64,000 nt of DNA from Acetobacter fallax (GCF_011516735.1 NZ_WOSX01000001.1:186001-250000); one strand, 5' to 3'. Shown: positions 30,687-39,909, counted from the first letter of the stretch. Made by a program: numbers and translations. Notes: generated from the letters alone by a model not told the origin.

Positions 30687-31733
30687 TTGGCTCCTGAAAC
30701 GCCGCTTACGGGACGTCGGTCCGGCATTTTTTCCCGCATCTTTTCGGGTCTGCGTAGCGGGGTTGCGCCCACGCAATCCCGTTCTGCGTTCTTTCACAAT
30801 CCGGATGATGGAATAACAGGATCAATCGCGCCACTGGCCAGTGGCGCAGCTCAGCTTGCGGCGCGCCTGCCTGGACTTGTCGTTCACGCTGAACGGATTG
30901 CCGCAACTGTCGCTGCCGGACAGCATGGCCGCCGCCGCGCAGGACCGGGCGAGACGTTCTGGCAATATCGTCCGGCGCAACCCGGAGAGCCTGTCACACG
31001 CATTGACTGGCGGCAGTCCGCGCGAAGTCACCGTGCCTATGTCAGAGAGACTGAAGCAGAAATCGCCCAGACTGTATGGCTGTGGTGTGATCTCAGTCCT
31101 TCTATGGCCTGGTCGTCATGTCCGGATGACGGCCAGACCCAACATCCACAAAAGCGAGACAGAGCAATCCTCCTTCTTCTGGCGCTCGCTACTCTTCTGG
31201 AAAATGGCGGCGAGCGAGTGGGTTTACTGACGTCTGACGGCCCGGCCATGCTACCGCCGGACGCAGGCCGTATTGCGACCAGACTGGCCCTGTCGCTAGG
31301 TACACTCGCCGGGCGTCCCTCACAGTCGCTCCCATTGGCAGCGATGCTTCCCCGATTTGCGAAACTAATTATCGCGAGCGACTTTCTCGGAGCCCGGACC
31401 GGGTTGCCGCATTTGTTTCGGCATCTTGCCGCCCGTCCGGTATCGACACAACTTTTACAGATAGTCGATCCAGCCGAACGGGATCTTCCTTATGCGGGAC
31501 GTATCCGCTTTGTGGGCACGGAAGATGAGCCTGATCTCACCCTGCCACGTGTAGAAGCTCTGAGACAGGATTACGGAAAACTCTTTTCTGAGCGGCAACA
31601 GTATCTTCGCACGCTTGCAGACGCCAGTGGTCATGCACTTCTGACGCATGTCACTGATCAGTCACCAGCGACCGCGCTGCTAACGCTCAGCAGTTCTCTC
31701 ACCGGGCAGATCCGCCCGGGGATGAGAGGGTAA
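30687..31733 (+). CDS. DUF58 domain protein (VWA-like)
   Basis: A 348-aa protein whose core is the DUF58 segment: RRRAGPGETFWQYRPAQPGEPVTRIDWRQSARSHRAYVRETEAE, followed by TVWLWCDLSPSMAW, a degenerate VWA metal site (D-x-S-x-S). The later part AKLIIASDFLGARTGLPHLFRHLAARPVSTQLLQIVDPAERDLPYAGRIRF fits the rest of the VWA fold. No clear membrane helix is seen. The start is a TTG only 2 bp after the moxR stop, so it is translated by coupling. DUF58 proteins are the usual partners of MoxR ATPases. Confidence 0.88.
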   Translation: MAPETPLTGRRSGIFSRIFSGLRSGVAPTQSRSAFFHNPDDGITGSIAPLASGAAQLAARLPGLVVHAERIAATVAAGQHGRRRAGPGETFWQYRPAQPGEPVTRIDWRQSARSHRAYVRETEAEIAQTVWLWCDLSPSMAWSSCPDDGQTQHPQKRDRAILLLLALATLLENGGERVGLLTSDGPAMLPPDAGRIATRLALSLGTLAGRPSQSLPLAAMLPRFAKLIIASDFLGARTGLPHLFRHLAARPVSTQLLQIVDPAERDLPYAGRIRFVGTEDEPDLTLPRVEALRQDYGKLFSERQQYLRTLADASGHALLTHVTDQSPATALLTLSSSLTGQIRPGMRG

Positions 31734-31737
31734 TGAA

Positions 31738-34686
31738 ATGATTTTTCATTCCCCTGCCCTCCTCGCGGCATTTGTTCTGCTTCCGGCTGTATGGTGGCTT
31801 CTGCGAGCCCACCCCCCCGCGCCTCGTACGCAGATTTTCCCTCCGATCGATCTTCTGCGCCGCCTGAAGCCGGAGCAGAACGATGCCGCCACACCACCGC
31901 TGTGGCTCCTGTTACTTCGTCTTCTGGCTGTTGCGCTTCTGATTACCGGACTGGCTGGACCGGTTCTGCCCGGTCAGCCTGTAGCGCTTCCTGGAAATGG
32001 AACGCTGCTTCTGGTAATCGATGACGGACTGATGTCAGCCTCAGACTGGGCTGAGCGAAACAACGCCGCTCATGCAGTTCTTGATGCGGCCTCACATGCC
32101 GGACGCCAGGTAATCTTTCTGCGTACTGCTCATGATGACGGCTCCGACTCCCGAACCGGCAATGCTTCGGGTCTGCTTCCTGTCGCATCGGAACGCGCCA
32201 CAACAGTGCTGGATGCGACACGGCCTTCTCCATGGAACCCTCGCCGTGCCCGGGCCGCGCAGCAGTTGCAGGCTCTCGCGAAAACAGGGACAGCAATTGG
32301 AGCAATAATTTATATAAGCGATGGTATCGCTTCATCCGGACCGAATGGAAAACAGGCCGACGATGCCTTTGCCACGGCTCTTCGCGCATCAGGTCCGGTC
32401 CGGGAAATCCGCTTTCATTCCGACAGCCCCGTCGTCCTTGTGTCCGCAAGAGATACTGTCGTCTCCCAATCCTCCGACGCTCCGGCGACCGCAGCAACCG
32501 CTTCAAAGCAGAATACACCAGGGGTCATGGCGCGTCTCGTCACTGTTGCGGCAAAGACACCTCGCAGAATGCGTATACGGGCACACAGCCAGGACGGCGG
32601 CACGCTTGCGCTGACAGATGTTACGATCCCGGCGGGAGAAGAAAGCGTTGCGGTTCCGGTTACTCTGCCTGTCGCGATGCGCAATCGCATCGATATGCTT
32701 TCTGTTGACGGCTCCCCGTCTGCCGCTGCGACACTATTGCTGGACGAAGGAGATCGTCTTCGTCCGGTTGGTCTGATCTCTACCGGAGCCAGTGACACCC
32801 CCCTGGTGGGATCATTGTTCTATCTGCGACGTGCGCTTGCTCCGACAGCTGATCTTCGTGAAGGCATTACGGCAACGCTCCTTACACAGCCTTTGTCAGT
32901 GCTGATTGCACCGGACGGTTCTCTTGCGGATGCAGATACGCGTCACCGGGTTGCTGAATGGGTGCGTAATGGCGGCACGCTCATTCGTTTTGCCGGACGT
33001 ACAATAGTGGGGCATGAAGACGAAGCCACTGAGGCTGATCAGCCGGATACGACGCTGCCAAAAGAGACCCCGGTTGAAAATACCCTTCTTCCGGTTCCTC
33101 TGATGCCGACCGCACGACAACTCGGTGGCACCATGTCCTGGGGCAAGCCGCAAAATCTCGCGGCATTTTCGTCTGACTCTCCTTTTCACGGTCTGACAAT
33201 CCCGAAGGACGTCACTGTTTCACGACAGGTTCTGGCTAAACCGGCAGCAGATCTCCCGATGCATAGCTGGGCACGGCTGGCTGACGGCACGCCTCTTGTC
33301 ACTCACGCTATGTATGGGAAAGGTGACATTGTCCTTTTTCATGTGACGCCTACTGCCGACTGGTCAGATCTGCCTCTTTCGGGCCTGTTCGTTGACATGC
33401 TTGATCGCCTCGTTGAACACGCAGCAGGTGTGGATGCTCCGGTTGATGACACCATTCTTCCGCCGGTGCTCACGCTTGACGGAGATGGTGTTCTCGGGCC
33501 ACCGCCGCCGTTTGCGCGTGGGCTTACTGCGAGCAGGTTCGGGACTGAGCCACCATCACCGGAACACCCGCCCGGTCTGTATGGCTCGCGGGCCAGTCGC
33601 CGTGCGCTTAACGTTGGTGATACTACGAGCCACCTCATCCCTGCCGTTCCGGTTGGTACGGTAACGGATCCGGCCGGGCATCGGCCTGACCGCGCTCCCG
33701 GACCTGCTCTGCTGGCCGCTGCGCTGATTCTTCTGAGTGTTGATGCAGGGCTGACCCTGTTTTTGCGGAGGCAATCTTCCCCCTGGGGCCTTACTGGTCG
33801 ACGGAATGCTGACAGGCAGAAAAGAGTGCTTCAGATATTTCTGATTACCAGCTCACTCTCCTTCTTTGTCAGGCCTGTGCAGGCTCATGCGCAGGAAAGT
33901 GGCACTTCGCAGCAGCATGCCAACGGATCTGTGGGTGAGCAAAACCCGGCTGTTCCAGGGGCGGCTCTTGAAACCCGTCTGGCTTACGTCATTACCGGAA
34001 ATAGCGAGGTCGATACTGTGTCGCGGGAAGGGCTTCAGGGTCTTTCCGGCTATGTAAACAACAGGACATCGGCTGTTCTGGGGCACCCGGACGGCGTGAG
34101 ACCGGGTATCGACAATCTTTCTTATTATCCTCTTCTCTACTGGCCGATCGTTCCCGGAACACAGACGACGCAGGTCATGACATCTGCGCTGACATCTTTT
34201 ATGGCACATGGCGGTATGATTATCATCGACACACAAGGGGTCGACACCACCGCAACTGCCGATAACGATGGTCCATCGGCAGCAGCCGGCGAAGCACCAG
34301 GCAGTGCGACAGCGCTCCGGCGCGCGACATCCGGGCTACCTGTCCCGCCACTCACCAGGCTCAACGATCATCACGTTCTCAGCCATACATTCTATCTCCT
34401 GCATGACTTTCCGGGCCGTTACGCCGGTCTGCCTGTCTGGGTCGCACGTGAAGGCGAAGCTGAAAATGACGATGTCAGTCCGGTGATTATTGGATCATCC
34501 GACTGGGCGCATGCCTGGGCCGTCGACGAGAACGGAGATACCCGCTTCGCCGTTATTCCCGGCGGCGATGATCAGCGTCGTACGGCTTATCGATTTGGCG
34601 TCAATGCCGTCATTTATGCCCTGACTGGCAATTATAAGGCTGACCAGGTCCACGTTCCGGCTATCCTGAAGCGTCTCGGACAGTGA
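31738..34686 (+). CDS. BatA-type / DUF4159 membrane protein
   Basis: A 982-aa protein. The N-terminus is the BatA aerotolerance-type membrane anchor (two hydrophobic segments, about 5-20 and 58-80: LLLLRLLAVALLITGLAG). A large extracytoplasmic region follows with a VWA-like and a GATase-like part (TADLREGITATLLTQPLSVLIAPDG...EWVRNGGTLIRFAG, about 365-425). A further membrane helix is near 660-680. A second signal-like hydrophobic stretch ending in PVQAHAQ lies near 697-717, and then the DUF4159 domain (about 740-980; LSYYPLLYWPIVPG, FMAHGGMIIIDTQG). The inner signal-like piece suggests fusion of two once-separate proteins. Role unknown; part of the MoxR cluster. Confidence 0.85.
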   Translation: MIFHSPALLAAFVLLPAVWWLLRAHPPAPRTQIFPPIDLLRRLKPEQNDAATPPLWLLLLRLLAVALLITGLAGPVLPGQPVALPGNGTLLLVIDDGLMSASDWAERNNAAHAVLDAASHAGRQVIFLRTAHDDGSDSRTGNASGLLPVASERATTVLDATRPSPWNPRRARAAQQLQALAKTGTAIGAIIYISDGIASSGPNGKQADDAFATALRASGPVREIRFHSDSPVVLVSARDTVVSQSSDAPATAATASKQNTPGVMARLVTVAAKTPRRMRIRAHSQDGGTLALTDVTIPAGEESVAVPVTLPVAMRNRIDMLSVDGSPSAAATLLLDEGDRLRPVGLISTGASDTPLVGSLFYLRRALAPTADLREGITATLLTQPLSVLIAPDGSLADADTRHRVAEWVRNGGTLIRFAGRTIVGHEDEATEADQPDTTLPKETPVENTLLPVPLMPTARQLGGTMSWGKPQNLAAFSSDSPFHGLTIPKDVTVSRQVLAKPAADLPMHSWARLADGTPLVTHAMYGKGDIVLFHVTPTADWSDLPLSGLFVDMLDRLVEHAAGVDAPVDDTILPPVLTLDGDGVLGPPPPFARGLTASRFGTEPPSPEHPPGLYGSRASRRALNVGDTTSHLIPAVPVGTVTDPAGHRPDRAPGPALLAAALILLSVDAGLTLFLRRQSSPWGLTGRRNADRQKRVLQIFLITSSLSFFVRPVQAHAQESGTSQQHANGSVGEQNPAVPGAALETRLAYVITGNSEVDTVSREGLQGLSGYVNNRTSAVLGHPDGVRPGIDNLSYYPLLYWPIVPGTQTTQVMTSALTSFMAHGGMIIIDTQGVDTTATADNDGPSAAAGEAPGSATALRRATSGLPVPPLTRLNDHHVLSHTFYLLHDFPGRYAGLPVWVAREGEAENDDVSPVIIGSSDWAHAWAVDENGDTRFAVIPGGDDQRRTAYRFGVNAVIYALTGNYKADQVHVPAILKRLGQ

Positions 34687-34693
34687 ACGCGAC

Positions 34694-36895
34694 ATGATCG
34701 TTACTTTCATCCACAGCCTTGGCTTTGCACCGCTTTTGCCGCGCTGGCTCCTGCTTATTCTTACAGGACTTTGCGCCATTGCTGTTATGGCCGGGCTGGC
34801 AGCGCATATACGTGGAACGCTTTTGCGAGGGCTGGCAGCGACAGTTGTGCTGCTCTGGCTGTCCGGACCACAGACACTGCACGAAACGCATCGTGATCTT
34901 CCCGAAACTGCGCTGGTCATCGTTGACCAGACCGACTCAATGTCGATCCGCAACCGGGCTGCTATTTCACGGGCGGCTGCGCGTATCCTTGGTGAACGGG
35001 CGCGCGACGGGCTTGCACTCCGCGTCGTCACAATCCACGGCGAACGAACAGGCGGCACACATCTGTTCGATGCTCTCTCTCAGGCTGCTGCTGATATTCC
35101 ACCGGAACAATTCGCCGGCGCTGTCATGATCACGGATGGTCAGACGCAGGATGTCCCGAATGATATTCCTGAGCGGCTGGCACCACGCGACGAACATGGC
35201 ACTATCCCGACTTTACCTCTGCATGTACTTCTGGCCGGGCATGGCGAGGAAACTGACAGACGACTCAGGATTTTGCAGGCACCGCCATACGCAATCGTCG
35301 GGCAGACAGCTTCTCTGCGCGTGCAGGTTGATGACCTGGGACCAGGCACGCACCCCGGAACGCAGGCAACTGTCACTCTGACCCAGGATGGGGGCGATAA
35401 ACTGGAGGTGCCTGTTCAGACTGGCATGCCTCAGGATATTTCACTTCCGGTCTCGCACCCGGGCGAGATTCTTGTCGGTCTTTCCGTCTCTGCGCTACCA
35501 GGCGAGGTCTCGACTGTAAACAATCAGAATGTGGTCAGCATTAACGGCGTTCGGGACCGGTTACGGGTTCTTCTGGTGTCCGGAACACCGAATCAGGGTG
35601 AGCGCGTGTGGCGCCGTCTGCTCAAGGCCGATCCGTCTGTCGATCTGGTTCATTTTACCATTCTGCGTCCCCCGGACAAGGATGATGGCACGCCGATGTC
35701 CGATCTGGCCCTGATCGCTTTTCCAGTGCAGGAGCTGTTCCAGAACAAGATCGGTCAGTTTGATCTCATCATTCTGGATGGCTTTGAAAACCGGCATATT
35801 CTTCCACCTGTCTATCTGCGCAATATCGCGCGCTATGTGCGTCGTGGCGGTGGTCTGTTTCTAATCGCCGGTCCTGAATTTACAGGCCCGAATTCGCTCC
35901 AGGATACGGTCGTAGGCGATGTTCTCCCTGCGCATGTACCGTCTCTGGCTCCTGTGGACCCCATGGAAAGTTCCGGTGGGATTGTTGTACGACGTTTCCG
36001 TCCACAACTTACGGATGAGGGACGCCGCCATCCGGTGACGGCGGAGCTGCCCGGAGCGCCGCCGCACGCGTCTGTTGATGTGCCGGACCAGCTCACGCCG
36101 GCGCGCGAAATACCAGGAGAATGGGGTCCCTGGTATCGTGCTCTGCGGCCAGATTCATCGCATGGTGAAACCTTGATGAGCGGACCGGACAAATCACCAT
36201 TGCTTATTCTGGATCATGTCGATCAGGGCCGGGTCGCGCTGCTGCTTTCCGATCAGATCTGGCTCTGGTCACGCGGGGAATATGGTGGTGGGCCACAGGC
36301 TGAATTACTGCGCCGTATCTCACACTGGCTGATGAAAGAGCCCGATCTTGAGGAAGAACGCTTGGAGGCACGGATCAGCGATGGCACACTGACCATCACG
36401 CGTCATAGTGAAACGGCCGCAGCGCTCCCGGCAATCACCGTTACGGCTCCTGATGGTGCGAAGATATCTCTGCAGTTGCATCAGATCTCTCCCGGGGTTT
36501 CGCAAACACAAACAGCTGCGGCACAGCCCGGAATCTGGCAGGCTGATGACGGCACTCATCGGGCATTCGCAGCTCCAAAACTGACAGACCCGCAGGAGTT
36601 TGCTGATCTGCGTCTTACTGCCAGCCACGTCGCATCAGTCGTTGCACGCACGGGCGGAGAAATTGGATGGCTGGGAGATAATCCTGACAAGCCTGAAGTA
36701 CCGGCCTTACAAATCGGAACCGTCCCTGCCGGAACCATGAATAGCGCGCCTGTTACGAGCGGGACATTCTCGTTTCCACAACGACATGCTCATGTGCTGA
36801 CCGGCACCAGTGCGACGCCGCTTTTGCCAGCGTGGCTGATATTGATGCTGGCCGTCCTTGCGCTGGGTTCCGGATGGTACCGCGAAAGCCGCTGA
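34694..36895 (+). CDS. Membrane protein with VWA-like and class I GATase-like regions
   Basis: A 733-aa protein with two N-terminal membrane helices (LLLILTGLCAIAVMAGLAAHI and GLAATVVLLWLSG), a C-terminal one (PAWLILMLAVLALGSGW) and a large extracytoplasmic middle. ALVIVDQTDSMSIRNR and FAGAVMITDGQTQDVPNDI resemble a VWA fold with a partly altered metal site. FDLIILDGFENRHILPPVYLRNIARYVRRGGGLFLIAGPEF is a glutamine-amidotransferase-like region without an evident catalytic cysteine. It starts 7 bp after the DUF4159 gene and ends the cluster. Function is unknown; it probably forms a membrane complex with the preceding three products. Confidence 0.78.
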   Translation: MIVTFIHSLGFAPLLPRWLLLILTGLCAIAVMAGLAAHIRGTLLRGLAATVVLLWLSGPQTLHETHRDLPETALVIVDQTDSMSIRNRAAISRAAARILGERARDGLALRVVTIHGERTGGTHLFDALSQAAADIPPEQFAGAVMITDGQTQDVPNDIPERLAPRDEHGTIPTLPLHVLLAGHGEETDRRLRILQAPPYAIVGQTASLRVQVDDLGPGTHPGTQATVTLTQDGGDKLEVPVQTGMPQDISLPVSHPGEILVGLSVSALPGEVSTVNNQNVVSINGVRDRLRVLLVSGTPNQGERVWRRLLKADPSVDLVHFTILRPPDKDDGTPMSDLALIAFPVQELFQNKIGQFDLIILDGFENRHILPPVYLRNIARYVRRGGGLFLIAGPEFTGPNSLQDTVVGDVLPAHVPSLAPVDPMESSGGIVVRRFRPQLTDEGRRHPVTAELPGAPPHASVDVPDQLTPAREIPGEWGPWYRALRPDSSHGETLMSGPDKSPLLILDHVDQGRVALLLSDQIWLWSRGEYGGGPQAELLRRISHWLMKEPDLEEERLEARISDGTLTITRHSETAAALPAITVTAPDGAKISLQLHQISPGVSQTQTAAAQPGIWQADDGTHRAFAAPKLTDPQEFADLRLTASHVASVVARTGGEIGWLGDNPDKPEVPALQIGTVPAGTMNSAPVTSGTFSFPQRHAHVLTGTSATPLLPAWLILMLAVLALGSGWYRESR

Positions 36896-36944
36896 CCTGA
36901 ATCAGTCTCTTTTGGAACTATCTTTATTTTCAGGCATTGCGTGC

Positions 36945-38363
36945 CTACTTCGCGGGGACGTCATTTTTTGGTGGCACATGGCCGCTTACACTCGCGCCTG
37001 CATTACGAGCCAGCATGGCAGCCGATGGCACAGCAAGCAAAGAGATCGCGCCCGTGACGAGAAGTCCGGCATCGAAATCGAAAGCGTTTACCTGAGTATG
37101 TCCGCAAACAATTCTCGAAACAGTGACAGCCAGCGCAGCGATGCAGATCCCGGCTGACAACATGATTTGCTGGAATGTTGAGTAGAAGCTCGTTGCAGCA
37201 CTCATTCGGCCTTCGGAAAGATCGGCGTAAGCGATTGAGTTATAAGCGGAAAACTGAACTGCCTGAATGGCTCCTGAGCATATCAGCACAATCGTTAGCG
37301 GCCAGACCGGCCATCCAGGCCTGATGGCGGCAATAAGAGTAAATGTAACGGCTGCGCTACATCCGGTCAGCATCATCACATTGCGGAATCCGAAGCGCCG
37401 AAAAAGGTGCGTCACATAAAGACGCGAGCAGATTGCCCCGACAGGCGCGGCGAAGGCCACAAGGCCACTCTGCGCAGGACTTAGCCCGAAACCGATCTGC
37501 AATAACGATGGCAACAAAAACGGCAATGCGCCAACGGCAATGCGACTTGCTGCACCTCCTATTACCGACAGCCGGAAGGTCGGAACGGTCATCAGACTGA
37601 AATCCAGCAACGGATTGGGGCAATGCCGCATATGGTGGAAATAGGCCCCGAACAGTCCCATACCAGTCAGCGACAACCCCGCAGAGAGCCAGTACGGCCG
37701 TGTATTATGACTGATCATCTCTGCACCGAAAGACATCAATGCGAGGCCGCCGCCGGCCAGCAGCATCCCCAGCCAGTCAAACGGTTTTACATTCATTTCT
37801 CTGATCTGTGGGATATGGCGCCAGGTCGCAAAAAGCCCCACCACCCCGACGGGAACATTGATGTAAAACGTCCAGCGCCACGACAGTGCCGATGTGATGA
37901 AACCACCGAGAACCGGTCCCAGCATGGGGCCAAGCGTGGCGGGTAACATCATCCACATCATCGTTTTCAGAAGCTCTGACCTTGCCACACTGCGGAGAAG
38001 CACGAGGCGTCCGACAGGCACCATCAGAGTCCCCCCGATGCCCTGAAACATCCGGCCCGCAGCGAGCATAGGCAGATTTGTCGCCTGCCCGCACAGCACC
38101 GAGCAAATTACAAACAAGGTTATAGCGGCTATCAGCGTGGTCCGGCTGCCGAATTTATCGGCAACAGCACCGGAAGCAGGAATAAAAATGGCCAGCCCGA
38201 TAATATAAGATGTCAGAGCGACAGATGCCGAGACCGGATCAACATGAAGGGACTGCGCGATTGACGGGAGAGCCGTTGCCAGAATCGTTCCGTCAAGCTG
38301 TTCCATCAACAGCAGGCTGGAAATGGTCAGGGCTATAATCTGCGATCGTCCCAAGGGTAGCAT
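36945..38363 (-). CDS. MFS exporter of the DHA2 (EmrB/QacA) family
   Basis: A 472-aa polytopic protein with about 14 hydrophobic segments, the DHA2 number. LLLMEQLDGTILATALPSIAQSL (motif D1), GAVADKFGSRTTLIAAI (motif A), LMVPVGRLVLLRS and LGPMLGPVLGGFI...WRWTFYINVPVGVVGL (motif C and the following loop) are characteristic. It probably expels toxic organic compounds by proton antiport. No EmrA-type adaptor gene accompanies it. It converges with the VWA-like gene and is divergent from the CsbD gene. Confidence 0.9.
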   Translation of the reverse strand: MLPLGRSQIIALTISSLLLMEQLDGTILATALPSIAQSLHVDPVSASVALTSYIIGLAIFIPASGAVADKFGSRTTLIAAITLFVICSVLCGQATNLPMLAAGRMFQGIGGTLMVPVGRLVLLRSVARSELLKTMMWMMLPATLGPMLGPVLGGFITSALSWRWTFYINVPVGVVGLFATWRHIPQIREMNVKPFDWLGMLLAGGGLALMSFGAEMISHNTRPYWLSAGLSLTGMGLFGAYFHHMRHCPNPLLDFSLMTVPTFRLSVIGGAASRIAVGALPFLLPSLLQIGFGLSPAQSGLVAFAAPVGAICSRLYVTHLFRRFGFRNVMMLTGCSAAVTFTLIAAIRPGWPVWPLTIVLICSGAIQAVQFSAYNSIAYADLSEGRMSAATSFYSTFQQIMLSAGICIAALAVTVSRIVCGHTQVNAFDFDAGLLVTGAISLLAVPSAAMLARNAGASVSGHVPPKNDVPAK

Positions 38364-38652
38364 GACTGGCCAGAAACCTTGTTTTCAATCTGAGCGCAAC
38401 AAAACTCCAGCCCATATCGCCCTCGGGTTCTCAACTCTGCGTTTCGATCCTGGTAGCGTCTTTCCGGAAACGGAACCAGCATCTCCGCGTTACAGAACCA
38501 GTGGACAAGGCCGGGACCTGCTACACGCATGACAACATGACTTCGCCCGGAAAAACTTGCATCCAGATGGATGTATGGTTCCAAATAGCAGTGTTGACTC
38601 CTCGCATCGGAATTCGTCTTTCTGCTGCGTCAAAAAAGAAAAGGGTAACCTT

Positions 38653-38958
38653 ATGGCTGACGATAAAATCAATCCAATCAAAGAGAAGCTGGAAGGCGCT
38701 GTCGATCAGGCTAAAGGCCACGTGAAAGACGCGGCGGGTGGTCTCACGGGTGATTCCAGCCTTCAGGCGGAAGGTAAAGTGGACCAGCTCGCGGGCATGG
38801 CACGCGAGGAATTTGCCGATCTCTATGAAGAAGGCGAAGGGCTGATCGAGAAAGGGACTACATTCATTCGTGACAAACCTCTTCTGTCACTCGGAATTGC
38901 CTGGTTCGCTGGCACCCTGTTTGGCTGGTGCCTGATGCCTCGTCGCCGGAAGGCCTGA
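38653..38958 (+). CDS. CsbD-family stress protein with C-terminal membrane segment
   Basis: A 101-aa protein. The CsbD-like part is at 1-60 (DKINPIKEKLEGAVDQAKGHVKDAAGGLTGDSSLQAEGKVDQLAG), a charged helical stretch follows, and then a hydrophobic segment (PLLSLGIAWFAGTLFGWCLM) with a basic tail RRRKA. CsbD-like proteins are typically induced in general stress; the tail helix suggests inner-membrane anchoring, as in the ElaB/YqjD type. The frame is open 96 bp upstream, but the ATG at 38653 has AAGGG in front and starts the homology. It is divergent from the MFS gene. Confidence 0.85.
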   Translation: MADDKINPIKEKLEGAVDQAKGHVKDAAGGLTGDSSLQAEGKVDQLAGMAREEFADLYEEGEGLIEKGTTFIRDKPLLSLGIAWFAGTLFGWCLMPRRRKA

Positions 38959-39040
38959 TTGCAGCCAGAAATCTGACCAGCCGGCGGTATCTGCAACGCC
39001 ACTTTCTGTTCCCGGATCCGGGTTTCCAGTAGTTTACTGT

Positions 39041-39078
39041 CATATATTTCTGCTGACGTCCGTCAGCAGAAATATATG
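39041..39078. terminator. Perfect 18-bp inverted repeat between csbD and rnhB
   Basis: The left arm 39041-39058 (ending CTGCTGACG) is the exact reverse complement of 39061-39078, separated by TC. It lies about 80 bp after the csbD-family stop and is followed by TTCATTTTGTA, a weak T-rich tail, so it may be the csbD terminator. In RNA a few central pairs would have to open to form the loop. A protein-binding palindrome is the alternative. Confidence 0.5.
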
Positions 39079-39104
39079 CTTCATTTTGTATTATACTCAG
39101 TCCT

Positions 39105-39251
39105 GACTCACAATATTTACATTCGGGCCGTCAGCCCCTGGAGCCTTCAACATAATTTTTTGTCTCTCCGACTCTTGCGTCCACCCCCCATATAATGGTT
39201 TTCCTTTCTTACGAGTCGCAGATCAAACGACTCGTCGATTCAAAGCGAGTC
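39105..39251. promoter_or_regulatory. rnhB-ccrM promoter with GANTC cluster
   Basis: GANTC occurs at 39105, 39170, 39213, 39229, 39237 and 39247. TATAAT at 39191-39196 is a good -10 box, which would put the GACTC at 39170 on the -35 position and the last four sites in the transcribed leader. Two of them form the inverted repeat ACGAGTCG (39211-39218) / CGACTCGT (39228-39235). GANTC is the target of CcrM methyltransferases. In Caulobacter the ccrM promoter is known to be repressed by methylation of GANTC sites in its leader. Confidence 0.65.
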
Positions 39252-39276
39252 GCTTGAAGACCGAGGAAGGGACGCC

Positions 39277-39909
39277 ATGCCGGATTTCACACTGGAGACG
39301 GGATATGGTGGTCGCGTGGCTGGCGTGGACGAGGCCGGTTGCGGCCCCCTCGCAGGTCCGGTCGTCGCGGCCGCTGTCGTCTTCGGTGCTGGTGTGCCCG
39401 ATGATCTTGCTTCGATCATCGACGATTCAAAAGCGATCAAACCGACACGACGTGAAGCTATTGCCCGACGCCTGACGTCTGTCCCGGGAATCGAAATCGG
39501 GATTGGTGCGGCTTCGGTCGCTGAAATTCTTCGACTAAACATTCTTCGTGCTGCCCACCTCGCAATGCGGCGTGCCGTCAATCGTCTTCCGACACCTCCT
39601 TCGCTTGCTCTTGTTGATGGCAACAAAGCTCCCGCCCTTGAGGTGCCAGTCCGTACACTGGTGGGTGGAGACGCAATCAGCCTGTCGATCGCCGCAGCAT
39701 CCATCCTGGCCAAAGTAACCCGAGACCGGATCATGGTGCGCCTTGATCTGCGCTGGCCAGGCTACGGATGGGCCCGCAATGCCGGATATGGCACGGCCGC
39801 ACATCGAACAGCCATTACCACACAGGGCTGCACGCCCCATCATCGTCGCGATTTTGGCACGGTCCGTAAACAACTTGCACTCACCATTGCCCACGGAGAC
39901 TCAGTATGA
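39277..39909 (+). CDS. rnhB: Ribonuclease HII
   Basis: Removes RNA from RNA-DNA hybrids, including single ribonucleotides and primers. The 210 aa include the active-site motif [23 protein letters not shown] near residue 15, [26 protein letters not shown] and [22 protein letters not shown], then the C-terminal [31 protein letters not shown]. The start ATG at 39277 has AAGGGA five bases upstream. Its stop overlaps the ccrM start (ATGA), so both genes form one transcription and translation unit; rnhB next to ccrM is common in alphaproteobacteria. Confidence 0.96.
   Translation: MPDFTLETGYGGRVAGVDEAGCGPLAGPVVAAAVVFGAGVPDDLASIIDDSKAIKPTRREAIARRLTSVPGIEIGIGAASVAEILRLNILRAAHLAMRRAVNRLPTPPSLALVDGNKAPALEVPVRTLVGGDAISLSIAAASILAKVTRDRIMVRLDLRWPGYGWARNAGYGTAAHRTAITTQGCTPHHRRDFGTVRKQLALTIAHGDSV

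Larger units (their letters stand above)
38959..39276. other. Intergenic region csbD / rnhB with regulatory signals
   Basis: A 318-bp gene-free stretch. It holds a small palindrome CCCGGATCCGGG at 39011-39022, a large perfect inverted repeat at 39041-39078, a near-perfect -10 box TATAAT at 39191-39196, and six GANTC sequences between 39105 and 39251. AAGGGA just before the ATG at 39277 is the rnhB ribosome binding site. Confidence 0.6.
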
